From: Christensenella sp. UBA7588
GTDB taxonomy: Bacteria > Bacillota > Clostridia > Christensenellales > CAG-917
Length of the DNA: 64,000 bases
Reading direction: 5' to 3'
NCBI GenBank assembly: GCA_002478945.1
Contig: DLKM01000020.1
Coordinates: 1 to 64,000, forward strand
The notes under the pieces were generated by a model. That model made no database searches. It was given only the letters and a program-made list of their open reading frames with translations, and was not told the DNA's origin. Made by a program: the position numbers and the translations under genes. Shown piece by piece: positions 8,823-18,719 of this stretch (positions are counted from its first letter, which is position 1; each line of letters opens with the position of its first letter).

Positions 8823-10566
8823 CGGTCGCTTCCTCCTTGGTCGTTTCGTCGTGCTTGGTCATAAGCAAGCCGATTTGTTCTTTGTCCGCGTTGCGTCCGT
8901 CCACTATACCGGAAATCTTGCCGCCGCAAAGAACGAGTATTCTGTCGCTGAGTTCCATAAGCACGTCGAGGTCCTCTCCGACGAATATGACCGCCACGCC
9001 CTTCTCTTTCTGTTCGTTGAGCAAATTGTAAATCATATAAGACGAATTGATGTCAAGACCTCTGACGGGATATGCCGCCATAAGCACCGTGGGAGAAGCC
9101 GCAATCTCGCGTCCCACCAACACTTTCTGCACGTTGCCGCCCGAAAGACGTCTGACGGGAGTCGAGGTGCTGGGAGTGGAAACGTGAAGTTCGTCCACGA
9201 TAGTCTGCGCGAGTTTTTTCGGCTTTTTTCTATCGAGGAAAAACGGAATGCCCTTTCTGTACGAGCGAAGCATCATATTGTCGGTAATATCCATATTGCC
9301 GACGAGTCCCATTCCCAATCTGTCCTCGGGAACGAACGACAATCTGACTCCGAGTTCTCTGATTTGCACGGGTGTTTTGGAGCGCAAATCCACTTTTTCG
9401 TCGTTCTTCGTCGGGTCGAAATAAACGATTTCGCCCGTATTGAGTTTTTGAAGTCCCGCAATGGATTCCAAAAGTTCTCTCTGTCCGCTGCCCGCAATAC
9501 CCGCAATTCCGAGAATCTCTCCCGAACGAGCGGTAAAAGACACGTCGTCAAGCACTTTCAAACCGTCGTGATTGAGTGCCGTGAGATGACTTACCACAAG
9601 TCTGTCCTCAACGTCGTGAGGCATGGCTCTGTCGATGTTAAGTTCCACTTTCGCACCGACCATCATCTCGGTAAGTTGCCTTTCGTCGGTGTCTTTCGTG
9701 TCGACCGTCGCGATATGCTCGCCCTTGCGAAGCACCGCTACTCTGTCGCTGATTTCCATAACTTCGTTGAGTTTGTGCGTAATGATGATAATAGACTTGC
9801 CGTCCGCTTTCATTTTGCGCATTATATCGAACAGTTTTTTGATTTCCTGAGGGGTAAGCACGGCGGTAGGCTCGTCGAGAATGAGAATATCCGCTCCCCT
9901 GTACAGGACTTTTATGATTTCAACAGTCTGTTTTTCACTTACAGACATATTGTATATTTTCTCGTTAAGATTGATGTCAAAGCCGTATTTTTTCGCAAGC
10001 GAGGACACTTCCTTCCCTCTGTTTTTGGGAAGCCAGTTAAACTTGATTTTTTTGACAAGCGTTGAGAGCGGCAACAACGCCAACTTTTTGCACTCTTGCT
10101 TTTCGTCCACGATTTTCGGCTCTTTCATATATGCCAAAACGCCGTCGTTGTCCTCTTTCTTATAAAGAACGGCGTTGAGATTGTTCTCGGCAATTCTGCA
10201 TTTTTCTCTTTCTATACTCTCTTTAAGGGAGCCTTCGGCGTCTTTTTCTCCGAGAATGATATTGTCGATTGCGGTAAAAACGTCGATAAGTTTGAAGTGC
10301 TGATGCACCATACCGATTTTGTATTTGTAAGCGTCCTTTGGAGAGCGAATGTCCGCTTCTTCTCCGTTTATGAAAATCTTGCCCTCGTCCTGACGATAAA
10401 TGCCCGAAAGCATATTCATAAGAGTGGTTTTTCCGCTTCCGTTTTCGCCCAGAATAGACAAAATTTCGCCCTTTCGCAAGTCGAGGTCGACGTTTTTATT
10501 GGCAATAACCTTGCTGCCGAAACGCTTGGTTATCCCTTTCATTTCAAGTATTACAGAATTATCCAT
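8812..10566 (-). CDS. Nucleoside ABC ATPase, NupO/YufO type, with insertion
   Basis: This 584-residue protein carries two fused ABC cassettes, like RbsA or YufO. The first has Walker A GENGSGKTT; its signature reads MSVSEKQ, a relaxed form common in this family. The second has the non-canonical GIAGSGQREL loop and signature LSGGNVQK. About 65 extra residues, rich in Lys and Glu, sit in the helical part of cassette 1 before the signature, making it longer than the usual 500-520. The start MDNSVILEM follows AAGGAATTT; an upstream in-frame start would add 21 residues without a ribosome site. Confidence 0.9.
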   Translation of the reverse strand: MDNSVILEMKGITKRFGSKVIANKNVDLDLRKGEILSILGENGSGKTTLMNMLSGIYRQDEGKIFINGEEADIRSPKDAYKYKIGMVHQHFKLIDVFTAIDNIILGEKDAEGSLKESIEREKCRIAENNLNAVLYKKEDNDGVLAYMKEPKIVDEKQECKKLALLPLSTLVKKIKFNWLPKNRGKEVSSLAKKYGFDINLNEKIYNMSVSEKQTVEIIKVLYRGADILILDEPTAVLTPQEIKKLFDIMRKMKADGKSIIIITHKLNEVMEISDRVAVLRKGEHIATVDTKDTDERQLTEMMVGAKVELNIDRAMPHDVEDRLVVSHLTALNHDGLKVLDDVSFTARSGEILGIAGIAGSGQRELLESIAGLQKLNTGEIVYFDPTKNDEKVDLRSKTPVQIRELGVRLSFVPEDRLGMGLVGNMDITDNMMLRSYRKGIPFFLDRKKPKKLAQTIVDELHVSTPSTSTPVRRLSGGNVQKVLVGREIAASPTVLMAAYPVRGLDINSSYMIYNLLNEQKEKGVAVIFVGEDLDVLMELSDRILVLCGGKISGIVDGRNADKEQIGLLMTKHDETTKEEATDAE

Positions 10567-10652
10567 AAATTCCTTATATTGCGTTTGTTCGTAAATAAAT
10601 TCGATTTGGCGGAGCAAATGCTCCGCCAAACCAAAGCGAGGTTTTCAAATCG

Positions 10653-11885
10653 TTATGCTTTCAATTCGCTGATTCCGTCGATGTCGACGTCAAAGTAAGG
10701 AGCGGAACGGAAAACGGATTCTTTGAACACGCCGTTTTCGACGACTTGAGTGTCTTTCTCGAAGTTCTTGTCGAAGTTGACGTCAGCCATATAGGACGTG
10801 AGTGTCTCTCCGTTGACGGTAAATTTGCTCGTATCGAAGATAACGAGGCTACCGTTTTCGAGAGCGGCTTTAACTTCGTTGAGTTTTGCTTCGGTGCCGG
10901 GTGCCGCCGCAGAACCGATGTCAAGAAGTTGTACGGAACCGGTTGCGAGAGTGCCGACGTAGTCGTATTTGATTGTTTCGTTGTTAATAGCGCAGTTTAC
11001 GACGTACTCGTAGTAAGGCGCCCAGTTGATTCTGGAACCGACGACGTATGTATCCTTGCAGGTGCTTTCCGTGCTGATGTTGTAGGTAATGTTGGGGATA
11101 CCTTTTTCCACACAAGCGGTAGGGGCGCCCATAGAGTCTGCGTGTTGGCTGATGAGTTTGCAACCGTCCTCGATAAGAGCGAGTGCCGCGGCTTTCTCTG
11201 CGGGTTCGTCATACCAACTGCTGGTAAATCTCACTTTCATCGTTGCGTTTTCGACGATTGAGCGAACGCCGAGGAAGAAAGAGGTATAACCGGATTTAAC
11301 TTCTGCGTAAGCATACGCTCCGACGTAACCGATTTTTGCGTTTTCGTCGCTGACTTTACCGTTTTCGTCTCCGTAGAGAGATACGAGTTTCATACCTGCG
11401 GCAACGCCTGCGAGGTATCTGCCCTCATAAATGGAAGCGAAAGCATTGTAATAGTTGCCGTAATCGGAGGTGTGCGCTTTCGTGCCTGTTGCGTGGCAGA
11501 AACGAACGTTGGGATATTCCCAAGCGGCTTTCATAATGTAATCTTCGTGGCCGAAACTGTCTGCAAAAATAACGTTGCAACCTTGTTCAACGAGGTCTAC
11601 CGCTGCGTCGTAGCACTCTTGGTTTTCTTTTACGTTGGTCTTGATAACGAGTTGTTTTTCCTTATCGAGTCCCAAGTTTTCGACTGCTTTGTACATTGCG
11701 TCGATAAAGTTTTTGTCGTAAGTCGATTTATCGTCGTGCAAGCAAATGAGACCGATTTTTATGTTCTCTTTGGAGATTGCCTGAAGATTAACGACGCGTT
11801 CTTCTTCGTTGCAAGCGACAAGAGTGACAACCAATGCGGTTACCATTACGAGGCAAAGCACAAGTGCAAATACTTTCTTTTTCAT
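10653..11885 (-). CDS. BMP-family nucleoside-binding lipoprotein
   Basis: This 410-residue lipoprotein has a signal peptide ending in the lipobox LVAC, so it should be anchored outside the membrane by Cys25. The body matches the Bmp/PnrA family: GLICLHDDKSTYD near the start, then FADSFGHEDY, and repeated periplasmic-binding folds. It catches purine nucleosides or similar molecules for the following ATPase and permeases. It lies 62 bases after xpt, whose product recycles xanthine. The start follows GGAGAAACTGT. Confidence 0.92.
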   Translation of the reverse strand: MKKKVFALVLCLVMVTALVVTLVACNEEERVVNLQAISKENIKIGLICLHDDKSTYDKNFIDAMYKAVENLGLDKEKQLVIKTNVKENQECYDAAVDLVEQGCNVIFADSFGHEDYIMKAAWEYPNVRFCHATGTKAHTSDYGNYYNAFASIYEGRYLAGVAAGMKLVSLYGDENGKVSDENAKIGYVGAYAYAEVKSGYTSFFLGVRSIVENATMKVRFTSSWYDEPAEKAAALALIEDGCKLISQHADSMGAPTACVEKGIPNITYNISTESTCKDTYVVGSRINWAPYYEYVVNCAINNETIKYDYVGTLATGSVQLLDIGSAAAPGTEAKLNEVKAALENGSLVIFDTSKFTVNGETLTSYMADVNFDKNFEKDTQVVENGVFKESVFRSAPYFDVDIDGISELKA

Positions 11886-11947
11886 ACAGTTTCTCCTTTT
11901 TCGTTGCCGTTAGGCCGTTATATCCACGCCGTTTGGCGCAAATTTCG

Positions 11948-12523
11948 TTAATGTCTGAAAACGATGTGTCCTTCGTCGTCCATAGAATCGATAAGCGCGA
12001 GGCTTTGGACGTTTACGCCTTTTTCGCGCAAAGCGTCTCCTCCGCCCTGAAAGCCCTTTTCAATCGCTACGGCGCATCCGACGAGAGTAGCTCCCGCTTG
12101 TTCCACGAGGCTCATAAGTCCGTTTATTGCCGCCCCGTTTGCCAAAAAGTCGTCGACGATAAGCACTCTGTCGTCTTTTGCGAGAAAATCCTTTTCGACC
12201 ATAATCGTTTTCGTTACCTGATGCGTAAAAGAATAAACCTCGGCGCAGTAGCAGTCCGAGGTTATGTTTATGGTTTTGCTTTTCTTAGCAAAAAGCACCG
12301 GTGCGCAGACATAGTGTGCGGCAGCACAAGCTATGGCTATACCCGATGCTTCGATTGTCAGAATTTTGGTTATTTTTTGCCCGCAAAAGAGCGCAGAAAT
12401 TTCCTTGCCAATCTCGTCCAACAGTTGATAGTCGATAAGATGATTCAGAAACCCGCCAACCTTGAGGATGTTGCCCGGCTTGACTTTGCCGTCCCTCAAG
12501 ATGCGCTCCTCCAAAATCTTCAT
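11948..12523 (-). CDS. xpt: Xanthine phosphoribosyltransferase
   Basis: At 191 residues this matches Xpt length. The N-terminus (KILEERILRDGKV) and the PRPP-binding loop RVLIVDDFLANGAA are typical. The enzyme converts xanthine and PRPP to XMP. The start is set at MKILEER because AAAGGAGC sits correctly before it; an upstream GTG would add six residues. As first gene of a purine uptake operon it links import with salvage. Confidence 0.95.
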   Translation of the reverse strand: MKILEERILRDGKVKPGNILKVGGFLNHLIDYQLLDEIGKEISALFCGQKITKILTIEASGIAIACAAAHYVCAPVLFAKKSKTINITSDCYCAEVYSFTHQVTKTIMVEKDFLAKDDRVLIVDDFLANGAAINGLMSLVEQAGATLVGCAVAIEKGFQGGGDALREKGVNVQSLALIDSMDDEGHIVFRH

Positions 12524-12648
12524 AGCGCGCTCCTTTACCACAATATTTAGTGGTGTTACGGTTTTTCCCCCCGTTCGGTTGTGCGTTGTGATTTTGTTTG
12601 CTCTTGAATGATACGGGCATTATATCCAAAAAAAAACGGCAATGTCAA
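12524..12648 (-). promoter_or_regulatory. xpt promoter and 90-nt leader
   Basis: A consensus promoter reads TTGACA (12643-12648), 18 bases, TATAAT (12619-12624) on the minus strand, giving a start near 12612. The leader has ACGG/CCGT pairing and a small hairpin, ACCAC-N8-GTGGT, just before the ribosome site. The conserved loops of a guanine riboswitch were looked for and not found. Bases 12649-12798 are AT-rich with no gene. Confidence 0.75.
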
Positions 12649-12798
12649 ACGAAAATCGACACGATTTCGCAAATTTATCAAAAAAATTTTTCCAAGTACA
12701 CGATGTGTATATTTTACCGCCGTTCGGCACTATTTACCGCACGATTTGTAAGATATAAGTCGATAATTTTTTCTCGTTTTATAAACGCGCGGACAAAC

Positions 12799-12824
12799 AA
12801 AAACGCACGCCTTAAGACGTGCGT
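12799..12824 (-). terminator. Terminator of the uronate operon
   Basis: ACGCACG-N8-CGTGCGT (12803-12824) is followed on the minus strand by five Ts. It lies just after the carboxylesterase stop. Confidence 0.85.
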
Positions 12825-12842
12825 CGTTCGATGCGATTTTGT

Positions 12843-14060
12843 TTATTCGAACACTTTTATATCGGATGCGGACGAATAAGTTTTCCAATTCGGCTTGCCC
12901 TCGACGTTCGGAGTGCCGCTCTTTGCAAATTCGCAGAATCTGTCCACCATCTCGTCCGACAATGCGTAATCGGCGTCCGTAAACGGCCTTTGGGACTTAT
13001 CGAGAGAGCCGAGCGCGTACCATAAGTCGCAAGAATGGAAAGACGCGTCGTCAGGAGGCAAAAGCCGTGTGAGCGAAAAGACGTAGCAAGGAGAGTTTTT
13101 CTTTTTTTGTTTCCTTGCAAACGCCCTTGCCATATGATTGAGGACGGGCGGCAACAAATCTTTCTTGACCGTGCCGAAAATTATGGGTACGTCGGTATCG
13201 TATTTTGCGTCTTTTACGAGTTTGCCGTCGATAACGGGTTTTGTGCAAAGAGCCTTGCCGAGCATAAGTTTGGCTTTCCACGCAGTCCAGATTTGCTCCG
13301 TCGGCATAGATTTGAATTCGTCAAAAGACTTTGCGCCGCTCGTTTTGACGAGTTTTTTCCAGTATCTCTTATTCGGCTTCGTTATCGGAAGCATCGCTCC
13401 CCTCTTTCCGCCGCCCGACAGCATAATCGCGCCTTTTATCTTGCCTTTGGTCATATCGGAGCATATAAGCGTTTGTATGCTCATTGCGCCCGCGCTCTGT
13501 CCCATAAGCGTTATATCGTCGGGATTGCCGCCGAAACTCGCGATATTGTGCCTTACCCACTCGATTGCGGTATATTGGTCGTAAAGTCCGAGATTGCCCT
13601 TGCAATTCTCCCCGTCGGCAAAAAATCCGAATACATTGAGTCTATAGTTTATCGCAACGAAAACGACTCCTCTTTTTGCATAAGCCGAGCCGTCGAACTG
13701 CATCTCGTTGATGCTTCCGCCCGTAAACGAACCGCCGTGTATAAACACGACCACGGGACAATCGTGAGCGTCGGAGGGGGCTTGTACGTTCAAAACGAGA
13801 CAATCTTCGCTATAGCTGAAAGTTTTGCCTTTGCGGAATTCCCGATAATAGAATCTGTGTTCCTCATTCCAGAAAGCGCGCATTTGCGGACAACAGACGC
13901 CTTGTTGCGTCGCGTCGAAATCTCCGTCGTAGCTCGTAACCTCTCTGGGCATTTCGAATCTTTTTGCGTCTGCGTATTTCACGCCCCTGAAAAACGCGCC
14001 GTACGGCGTTTTTAATCCCACGACGTTTCCGCAAGGCGTAGATACGGTTTTAGTTTCCAT
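12843..14060 (-). CDS. Type-B carboxylesterase
   Basis: This 405-residue alpha/beta-hydrolase has no signal peptide. Features of the carboxylesterase type-B family are HGGSFTGGS (oxyanion hole), EDCLVLNV, and the nucleophile elbow GQSAGAM. It is shorter than the usual 480-550. The gene ends a ten-gene uronate operon and overlaps the preceding isomerase-like gene by 11 bases. The setting suggests it removes an ester group, for example methyl or acetyl, from an imported uronate-containing oligosaccharide; that is inference. Confidence 0.85.
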   Translation of the reverse strand: METKTVSTPCGNVVGLKTPYGAFFRGVKYADAKRFEMPREVTSYDGDFDATQQGVCCPQMRAFWNEEHRFYYREFRKGKTFSYSEDCLVLNVQAPSDAHDCPVVVFIHGGSFTGGSINEMQFDGSAYAKRGVVFVAINYRLNVFGFFADGENCKGNLGLYDQYTAIEWVRHNIASFGGNPDDITLMGQSAGAMSIQTLICSDMTKGKIKGAIMLSGGGKRGAMLPITKPNKRYWKKLVKTSGAKSFDEFKSMPTEQIWTAWKAKLMLGKALCTKPVIDGKLVKDAKYDTDVPIIFGTVKKDLLPPVLNHMARAFARKQKKKNSPCYVFSLTRLLPPDDASFHSCDLWYALGSLDKSQRPFTDADYALSDEMVDRFCEFAKSGTPNVEGKPNWKTYSSASDIKVFE

Positions 14061-14796
14061 TTACAATCCTCTTTAACGTGTTCATAGAATATTGCATACT
14101 CGCAATGGGATTCGGCGACAAATCGAGTTCGACCACAGCGTTTTGAACGCCGTGTTTTTGCGCCGTGGCAAGAATGCTCGCAAAGTCGAGCGTTCCTTTA
14201 CCCACCGCTCTGAAAATCTTGTTTTTGTAGTCTTTGAGATGCAAAACGTTCACTCTGCCGTCGAGTTTTTCGAGATATTGCTCGACGTCCGCTCCTGCGA
14301 ATCTAAACCAGTAAGTATCGGGGATAAACTCCACCCTCTTATCGGTATTTTCTATGAGATAATCGTATATCGTCTTGCCGTCGATTTTATCGAACTCGAA
14401 CCAATGGTTGTGATACGCAATCGTCATATCCTCTTTTGCGAGGCGTTCCGCCGTGCGATTGAGAAAATTCACAAACTCGTTTAAGTCCTCGATTTTGCCC
14501 GTGCGGAATTTTTTTGGCATCATTCCCACGCCCATACGATTGCAACCGTAGGTTTTATGCTCTGCGATAAGCCCTTCGAGGTCGTTCTCGAGCCGCTCGA
14601 ACTTGTCGTGAGTTATGCAAACGGGCATATCGAATCTGTCCACCAAAGTTTTTATAAACTCTGCGGACACGGGTTTTCCGCCCGAAAGTTGCACGGTTTG
14701 CGCTCCCATCTCTTTTGCTCGCGCAAAAATCTGCGCGTATCCCTGCTCGTTTTTGAGGTATTTTCTCAACGAAAACAGTTGTATACCTATTTGCAT
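14050..14796 (-). CDS. Sugar phosphate isomerase/epimerase-like TIM barrel
   Basis: This 248-residue AP-endonuclease-2/xylose-isomerase-like barrel starts MQIGIQLFSLR. YHNHWFEFDK and HLKDYKNK are the metal-binding strands seen in IolE-like and tagatose epimerase-like proteins. It lies between the GPH transporter (three bases away) and the esterase. Substrate not known. Two different members of this superfamily occur in one operon together with a Gfo/Idh oxidoreductase, a combination often used for oxidising and isomerising unusual sugars. Confidence 0.8.
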   Translation of the reverse strand: MQIGIQLFSLRKYLKNEQGYAQIFARAKEMGAQTVQLSGGKPVSAEFIKTLVDRFDMPVCITHDKFERLENDLEGLIAEHKTYGCNRMGVGMMPKKFRTGKIEDLNEFVNFLNRTAERLAKEDMTIAYHNHWFEFDKIDGKTIYDYLIENTDKRVEFIPDTYWFRFAGADVEQYLEKLDGRVNVLHLKDYKNKIFRAVGKGTLDFASILATAQKHGVQNAVVELDLSPNPIASMQYSMNTLKRIVNGN

Positions 14797-14799
14797 AGT

Positions 14800-16539
14800 T
14801 TATTCCTCTATATTATCCTTATTATTGTCGTTTTCCGCGTCGGAGCAGTCCTGCACGTCGTTTTGCGCTTCTTCTTCGGAAGGCGGCAACTCGTCGTTTT
14901 CGGCAAGTACGTTGAGTTCGTCGTCCTCGGTTTCGGTTGCGATTTCTTCCTCGAGTTGAGCGCAACTCTCTCCCTCCGACTCTATACCGACGTTATTGTC
15001 GATTGCAATGGAATTGCTCTCGTAAGCGTTTTTGAGATGCTCCTCTTTTGCCACTTGCAATTCTGCCACTTTCTTTTTGGAAAGCGGATACCACACGAGA
15101 AGCACAACCGCCATAAGTCCGAACAGCACCGCAGGAATTATGGTTGCAAGGTCGTACATCGTATTGAGATTTTCAATGGTTTGTTTTGCGCCCTTTGCCG
15201 TGTTGTAGTGCATACCCAAAAGCGCGCCGTTGACCGCAACTGCCGAGATAACCTGACCTATCTTTCTGAAAAACATAAAGAACGCATACGCCGTACCGTC
15301 GTCACGTCTGCCCGTCTTGATTTCGATGTCGTCTATAGCGTCCGTTGCCATTGACCATACTTGCAAAACGATGAAAGTCATTCCGCAACCGCTGACGAAG
15401 CAAAGCACCAAGAACAGATACATTCTCACGTCGAGGTCCACGCCGCGAAGCGCAAACATACAAAGGTTTGCGGCGGCTGCGACAATCATACCCACTCCGC
15501 AAATTTCTTTTTTGCCGAATTTGCGAACCATTTTCGGAGTAAGGAACATAAATATCGCCATAGGAGCGTATGTGCAGATTGTCGATACTATGTTCATCCA
15601 GTTTGCGCCGAACAAATCGTCAAACAAGTACAAATAAAAACTTTGAGTGAACATTTGTCCCGCAAGCAAAAGCATACTTGCTACGCTGACTGCCAAAAAC
15701 GCTCTGTTGGAAAACAAATTCTTGATGATTTTCTTACCTTCGCCCTTCTGCTTGGTTTTCGGGGTTGCGACAACTCTTTCCTTGTTGAACACAAACGCCA
15801 AAACGAGCATTGCAAGGCACGCAAGCGAAAGCACCACAACGCCGATTATAACGGGCGTATATTGCATATCCGTGAGAATTTTTCCGTTTTCGCCAACGGC
15901 GTAAACCTTGTCCTCCACGGTTTTCGTTGCGCCGGTCCAGTCTGCGTCGGCAAGACGTTTTGCATACGCAAAAGACGAAATCAATATTACGGGCGTGCCG
16001 CCGATACCTGCGCCGATTGAACGAAATACGGAGAGTTTTGTACGTTCTTTTTCGTCTGTCGTAACGACCGAAGCAAGTCCGCCGTACGGAATTTGAAGCA
16101 TCGTATAACTCATACCGAACATAACGTACGTCACGGTTGCATAAATGCAAGTGCCTACGGGGTTTACGTCATAAGTGAGTCCGGGCCACTTAACGAACAT
16201 CAAAATCGAAGAAGCAACCAACGGTATGGAAGCCCACAAAAACCAAGGACGGTATCTGCCCCACTTTGAGAGTTTGATGCTGTCGCAGATTCTGCCCATA
16301 ATCGGGTCGTTGATAGCGTCCCAAATTCTCGCGCCGATGAACATAAGCATAATGAACAGCGGTTCGAGGTGGAAAATATCCGTATAGAATTTCTGCAACA
16401 GAGACGTTACCAAACCGAAAACGAGACAGCACGCCGTATCGCCCATAGCGTAGCCGATGTAGTCTTTGGTTTTGAGTCCGCTCGTACGCGAAATAAAACT
16501 TTGTTCTGTCGCTTGCGCGACGTTTTGAGTATCGCTCAT
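14800..16539 (-). CDS. GPH-family sugar:cation symporter (MFS)
   Basis: This 579-residue carrier has about twelve hydrophobic helices and glycoside-pentoside-hexuronide marks: GYAMGDTACCLVFG at the N-terminus, DAINDPIMGRICD after helix 2, and KWGRYRPW. GPH carriers bring in oligosaccharides or glycosides with Na+ or H+. After the last helix is a roughly 70-residue acidic tail (many Glu, Asp, Asn), unusual for the family. In the uronate operon its cargo is probably an oligouronide or glucuronide. Confidence 0.9.
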   Translation of the reverse strand: MSDTQNVAQATEQSFISRTSGLKTKDYIGYAMGDTACCLVFGLVTSLLQKFYTDIFHLEPLFIMLMFIGARIWDAINDPIMGRICDSIKLSKWGRYRPWFLWASIPLVASSILMFVKWPGLTYDVNPVGTCIYATVTYVMFGMSYTMLQIPYGGLASVVTTDEKERTKLSVFRSIGAGIGGTPVILISSFAYAKRLADADWTGATKTVEDKVYAVGENGKILTDMQYTPVIIGVVVLSLACLAMLVLAFVFNKERVVATPKTKQKGEGKKIIKNLFSNRAFLAVSVASMLLLAGQMFTQSFYLYLFDDLFGANWMNIVSTICTYAPMAIFMFLTPKMVRKFGKKEICGVGMIVAAAANLCMFALRGVDLDVRMYLFLVLCFVSGCGMTFIVLQVWSMATDAIDDIEIKTGRRDDGTAYAFFMFFRKIGQVISAVAVNGALLGMHYNTAKGAKQTIENLNTMYDLATIIPAVLFGLMAVVLLVWYPLSKKKVAELQVAKEEHLKNAYESNSIAIDNNVGIESEGESCAQLEEEIATETEDDELNVLAENDELPPSEEEAQNDVQDCSDAENDNNKDNIEE

Positions 16540-16605
16540 AATTTTTCCCTTTTCTATTTTGTTAATATTGTTTTTAATTCGGGTGCGGGTGTCCCGCCCA
16601 TAACG

Positions 16606-17763
16606 TTATTTGTTGTTTTTTGCTTGTTCTTCGGCTTTTCTCTTTTCGAGTTCTTCGATGTATAAATCTTCGTCGAACGGAATCTGCACTTCTTTATGCG
16701 TCCAGCTTGCAAGATGAATCGCATTCGAGAACGTCAAGCCGATAATGCCCTGTTCTCCCGGAGCGGTAAATTTATCCGTCTTTTTGAGCAGATAATCGGT
16801 GTAATTCTTGATGATACCGATATGTTGCGGCGGATATTTCGTGAAGTTGAGATAATGGCAAATTCCGCGATATTTATACTTTTTGGTCTTGGGTTTGCCC
16901 ATAAACACGGTGTTATGCTCTGAAAATACGGGTTCCATTTCTTTATTTTCCGTAAATACGAGTTTGCCCTTTTCGATGACGATTTTGCCGCCTTCGCCCG
17001 TGATTTCCAATCTGTTTGTACCGGGGGCGTCGTGCGTGGACGTGATAAACACGCCCGTTGCGCCGTTTGCGAACTTGCAATATGCGGTAACGTCGTTCTC
17101 AACGCTAATATCTCTGCCTACCGTCGACGCCGTTGCGGTAACGCTGACGGGAAGTCCTGCGAGCCAAGTGAATAAGTCAAGTTGATGAGGACATTGATTG
17201 AGCAATACGCCGCCGCCTTCTCCCCACCAAGTGCCTCTCCAACCGCCTTGCGCGTAATATGCGCGCGGACGATACCAATTTGTGATTATCCATACGATTC
17301 TCGTAATTTTGCCGAGACGACCGCTGTCGATAATCTCTTTTGCCTTGATGTAAAGCGGATTCGTGCGCTGATTGAACATCATACCAAAGAGCAATTCGGG
17401 ATGCTTTTTCGCTTCCTCATTCATCTCTTTGACTTGTTTTGTATAAACGCCTGCGGGCTTATCGCAAAGCACGTTAAGACCTGCTTTCATTGCGTCCGTT
17501 GCGATTTGCGGATGGAAATAATGCGGAGTTTCCACCATAACTACGTCGATAAGTCCCGATTTGAACATATCCTGATAGTTGTCGAACACTTTTACGCCTT
17601 TCAGGTTTTCTTCGGCGTATTTGCGTCTGTCGGGAGCAATATCGCAAACGGCGGTAAGTTTCGCGCCTTTGACGAGACCTCCGAGTTTGGTAAAAATCTT
17701 GGTATAGAAAGTGCCTTGTTTTCCGATACCGACGATACCGTATCTAACTTCTTTTTTATCCAT
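16606..17763 (-). CDS. Gfo/Idh/MocA-family oxidoreductase
   Basis: This 385-residue NAD(P)-dependent dehydrogenase has Rossmann motif GIVGIGKQGTF, catalytic-loop CDKPAG (the usual EKP reads DKP) and GGVLLNQCPHQLDLF with the conserved His. It overlaps the upstream isomerase stop by one base (TAATG). It may oxidise a sugar at C3 before isomerase-assisted rearrangement or glycoside cleavage, as known for oxidoreductase/IolE-like pairs; in this operon that is inference. A GCGGG-TGT-CCCGC hairpin follows at 16585-16597 before the transporter gene. Confidence 0.87.
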   Translation of the reverse strand: MDKKEVRYGIVGIGKQGTFYTKIFTKLGGLVKGAKLTAVCDIAPDRRKYAEENLKGVKVFDNYQDMFKSGLIDVVMVETPHYFHPQIATDAMKAGLNVLCDKPAGVYTKQVKEMNEEAKKHPELLFGMMFNQRTNPLYIKAKEIIDSGRLGKITRIVWIITNWYRPRAYYAQGGWRGTWWGEGGGVLLNQCPHQLDLFTWLAGLPVSVTATASTVGRDISVENDVTAYCKFANGATGVFITSTHDAPGTNRLEITGEGGKIVIEKGKLVFTENKEMEPVFSEHNTVFMGKPKTKKYKYRGICHYLNFTKYPPQHIGIIKNYTDYLLKKTDKFTAPGEQGIIGLTFSNAIHLASWTHKEVQIPFDEDLYIEELEKRKAEEQAKNNK

Positions 17764-18680
17764 TATTCCACCTCTGCAAGTAATTTTTTGAGATTGTTAT
17801 ATTGCCACAAGAACACGGTAATTCTCGATGCGCAAGCAAAGTAATTTCTGTTCATCTTCTTGTCGATGAGTCTGAAAGCGTTGTAATAGTCTTTCATTGC
17901 AAATTTGACGAACGGCACGAAATACACGATAGGTTTCAAAACCGCATATTTGAAGGTGTGCGGCTCGAGAGTCATAAAGCCCTTGTAATCGCGCGCTTTG
18001 AGCTGACCGAGGATATAAGGATAGCAACCCTCTCCCGTTCCGACAGGCACTTCCACTTTATACTTCGAGCAGTCTTTGATGTGATAATACACGACGTAAT
18101 CTTTGAGCATATCGAACGCTTCTTTCGGATTGACGTCGCATTGAACGTAGTTGCTCGCGTCAAAGCACAGCACAAAGTCCTCGTCGTTTATCGCATTGTA
18201 AATTTCAAGCACTCTTTCGGGAACGTCTCCGTAAATCTTCTTTTCGTTTTCGTGCAAGAGTTTTACGCCGCTGCCCTTGACGATTGCAAGCATTTCTTTG
18301 AGCCTTGCAATTACTTTATCCGAGCATTCCTCGGGCTTTTTGTCTCCGTAGAAAAACGAGAATACGCGGATATATCCGCATTCCGTAAGTTGCGCGATTT
18401 TAACGAGTTCGACAAGTTGTTTCTTTTGCTTTTTCCAACCTTCTTCGTCGTCGATGCCAACCTTGCCGATAGGAGAACCTATAGACGAAAACTTGATTCC
18501 CTCTCTCGTGAGAATGGGATAAATCTTTTCTTTGAACTCCTCGAGAGTATAGTCCGCGATGTTCTTTCCGTTGAGATTTCTCGGACACATATACTTCTCG
18601 TGCAAAGAATGTAAAATGCCGATTTGCGTACTTAAACTACTGCTAATCTCGTCATAAAACCCCGATATTGTAACTTCCAT
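17763..18680 (-). CDS. Sugar isomerase/epimerase-like TIM barrel
   Basis: This 305-residue xylose-isomerase-like barrel has the metal-site strands LLHENEKK, LCFDASNYV and YYHIKDC. It differs clearly from the second such gene in this operon (14050-14796). It follows kdgK by 39 bases, and AGGTAAATATATATG is its probable ribosome site. Likely partner of the overlapping Gfo/Idh gene. Reaction unknown. Confidence 0.8.
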   Translation of the reverse strand: MEVTISGFYDEISSSLSTQIGILHSLHEKYMCPRNLNGKNIADYTLEEFKEKIYPILTREGIKFSSIGSPIGKVGIDDEEGWKKQKKQLVELVKIAQLTECGYIRVFSFFYGDKKPEECSDKVIARLKEMLAIVKGSGVKLLHENEKKIYGDVPERVLEIYNAINDEDFVLCFDASNYVQCDVNPKEAFDMLKDYVVYYHIKDCSKYKVEVPVGTGEGCYPYILGQLKARDYKGFMTLEPHTFKYAVLKPIVYFVPFVKFAMKDYYNAFRLIDKKMNRNYFACASRITVFLWQYNNLKKLLAEVE

Positions 18681-18719
18681 ATATATTTACCTCTTTTTGT
18701 TTTCAAAAATCGAAACGCG

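Noticed and set aside
8533..10065. 510-codon open frame opposite the ABC ATPase
   Set aside because: Antisense to Walker and signature motifs. Composition is not protein-like.
12524..12648. Guanine riboswitch before xpt
   Set aside because: Common in other Firmicutes, but the conserved loop and junction bases are absent from the 90-base leader.
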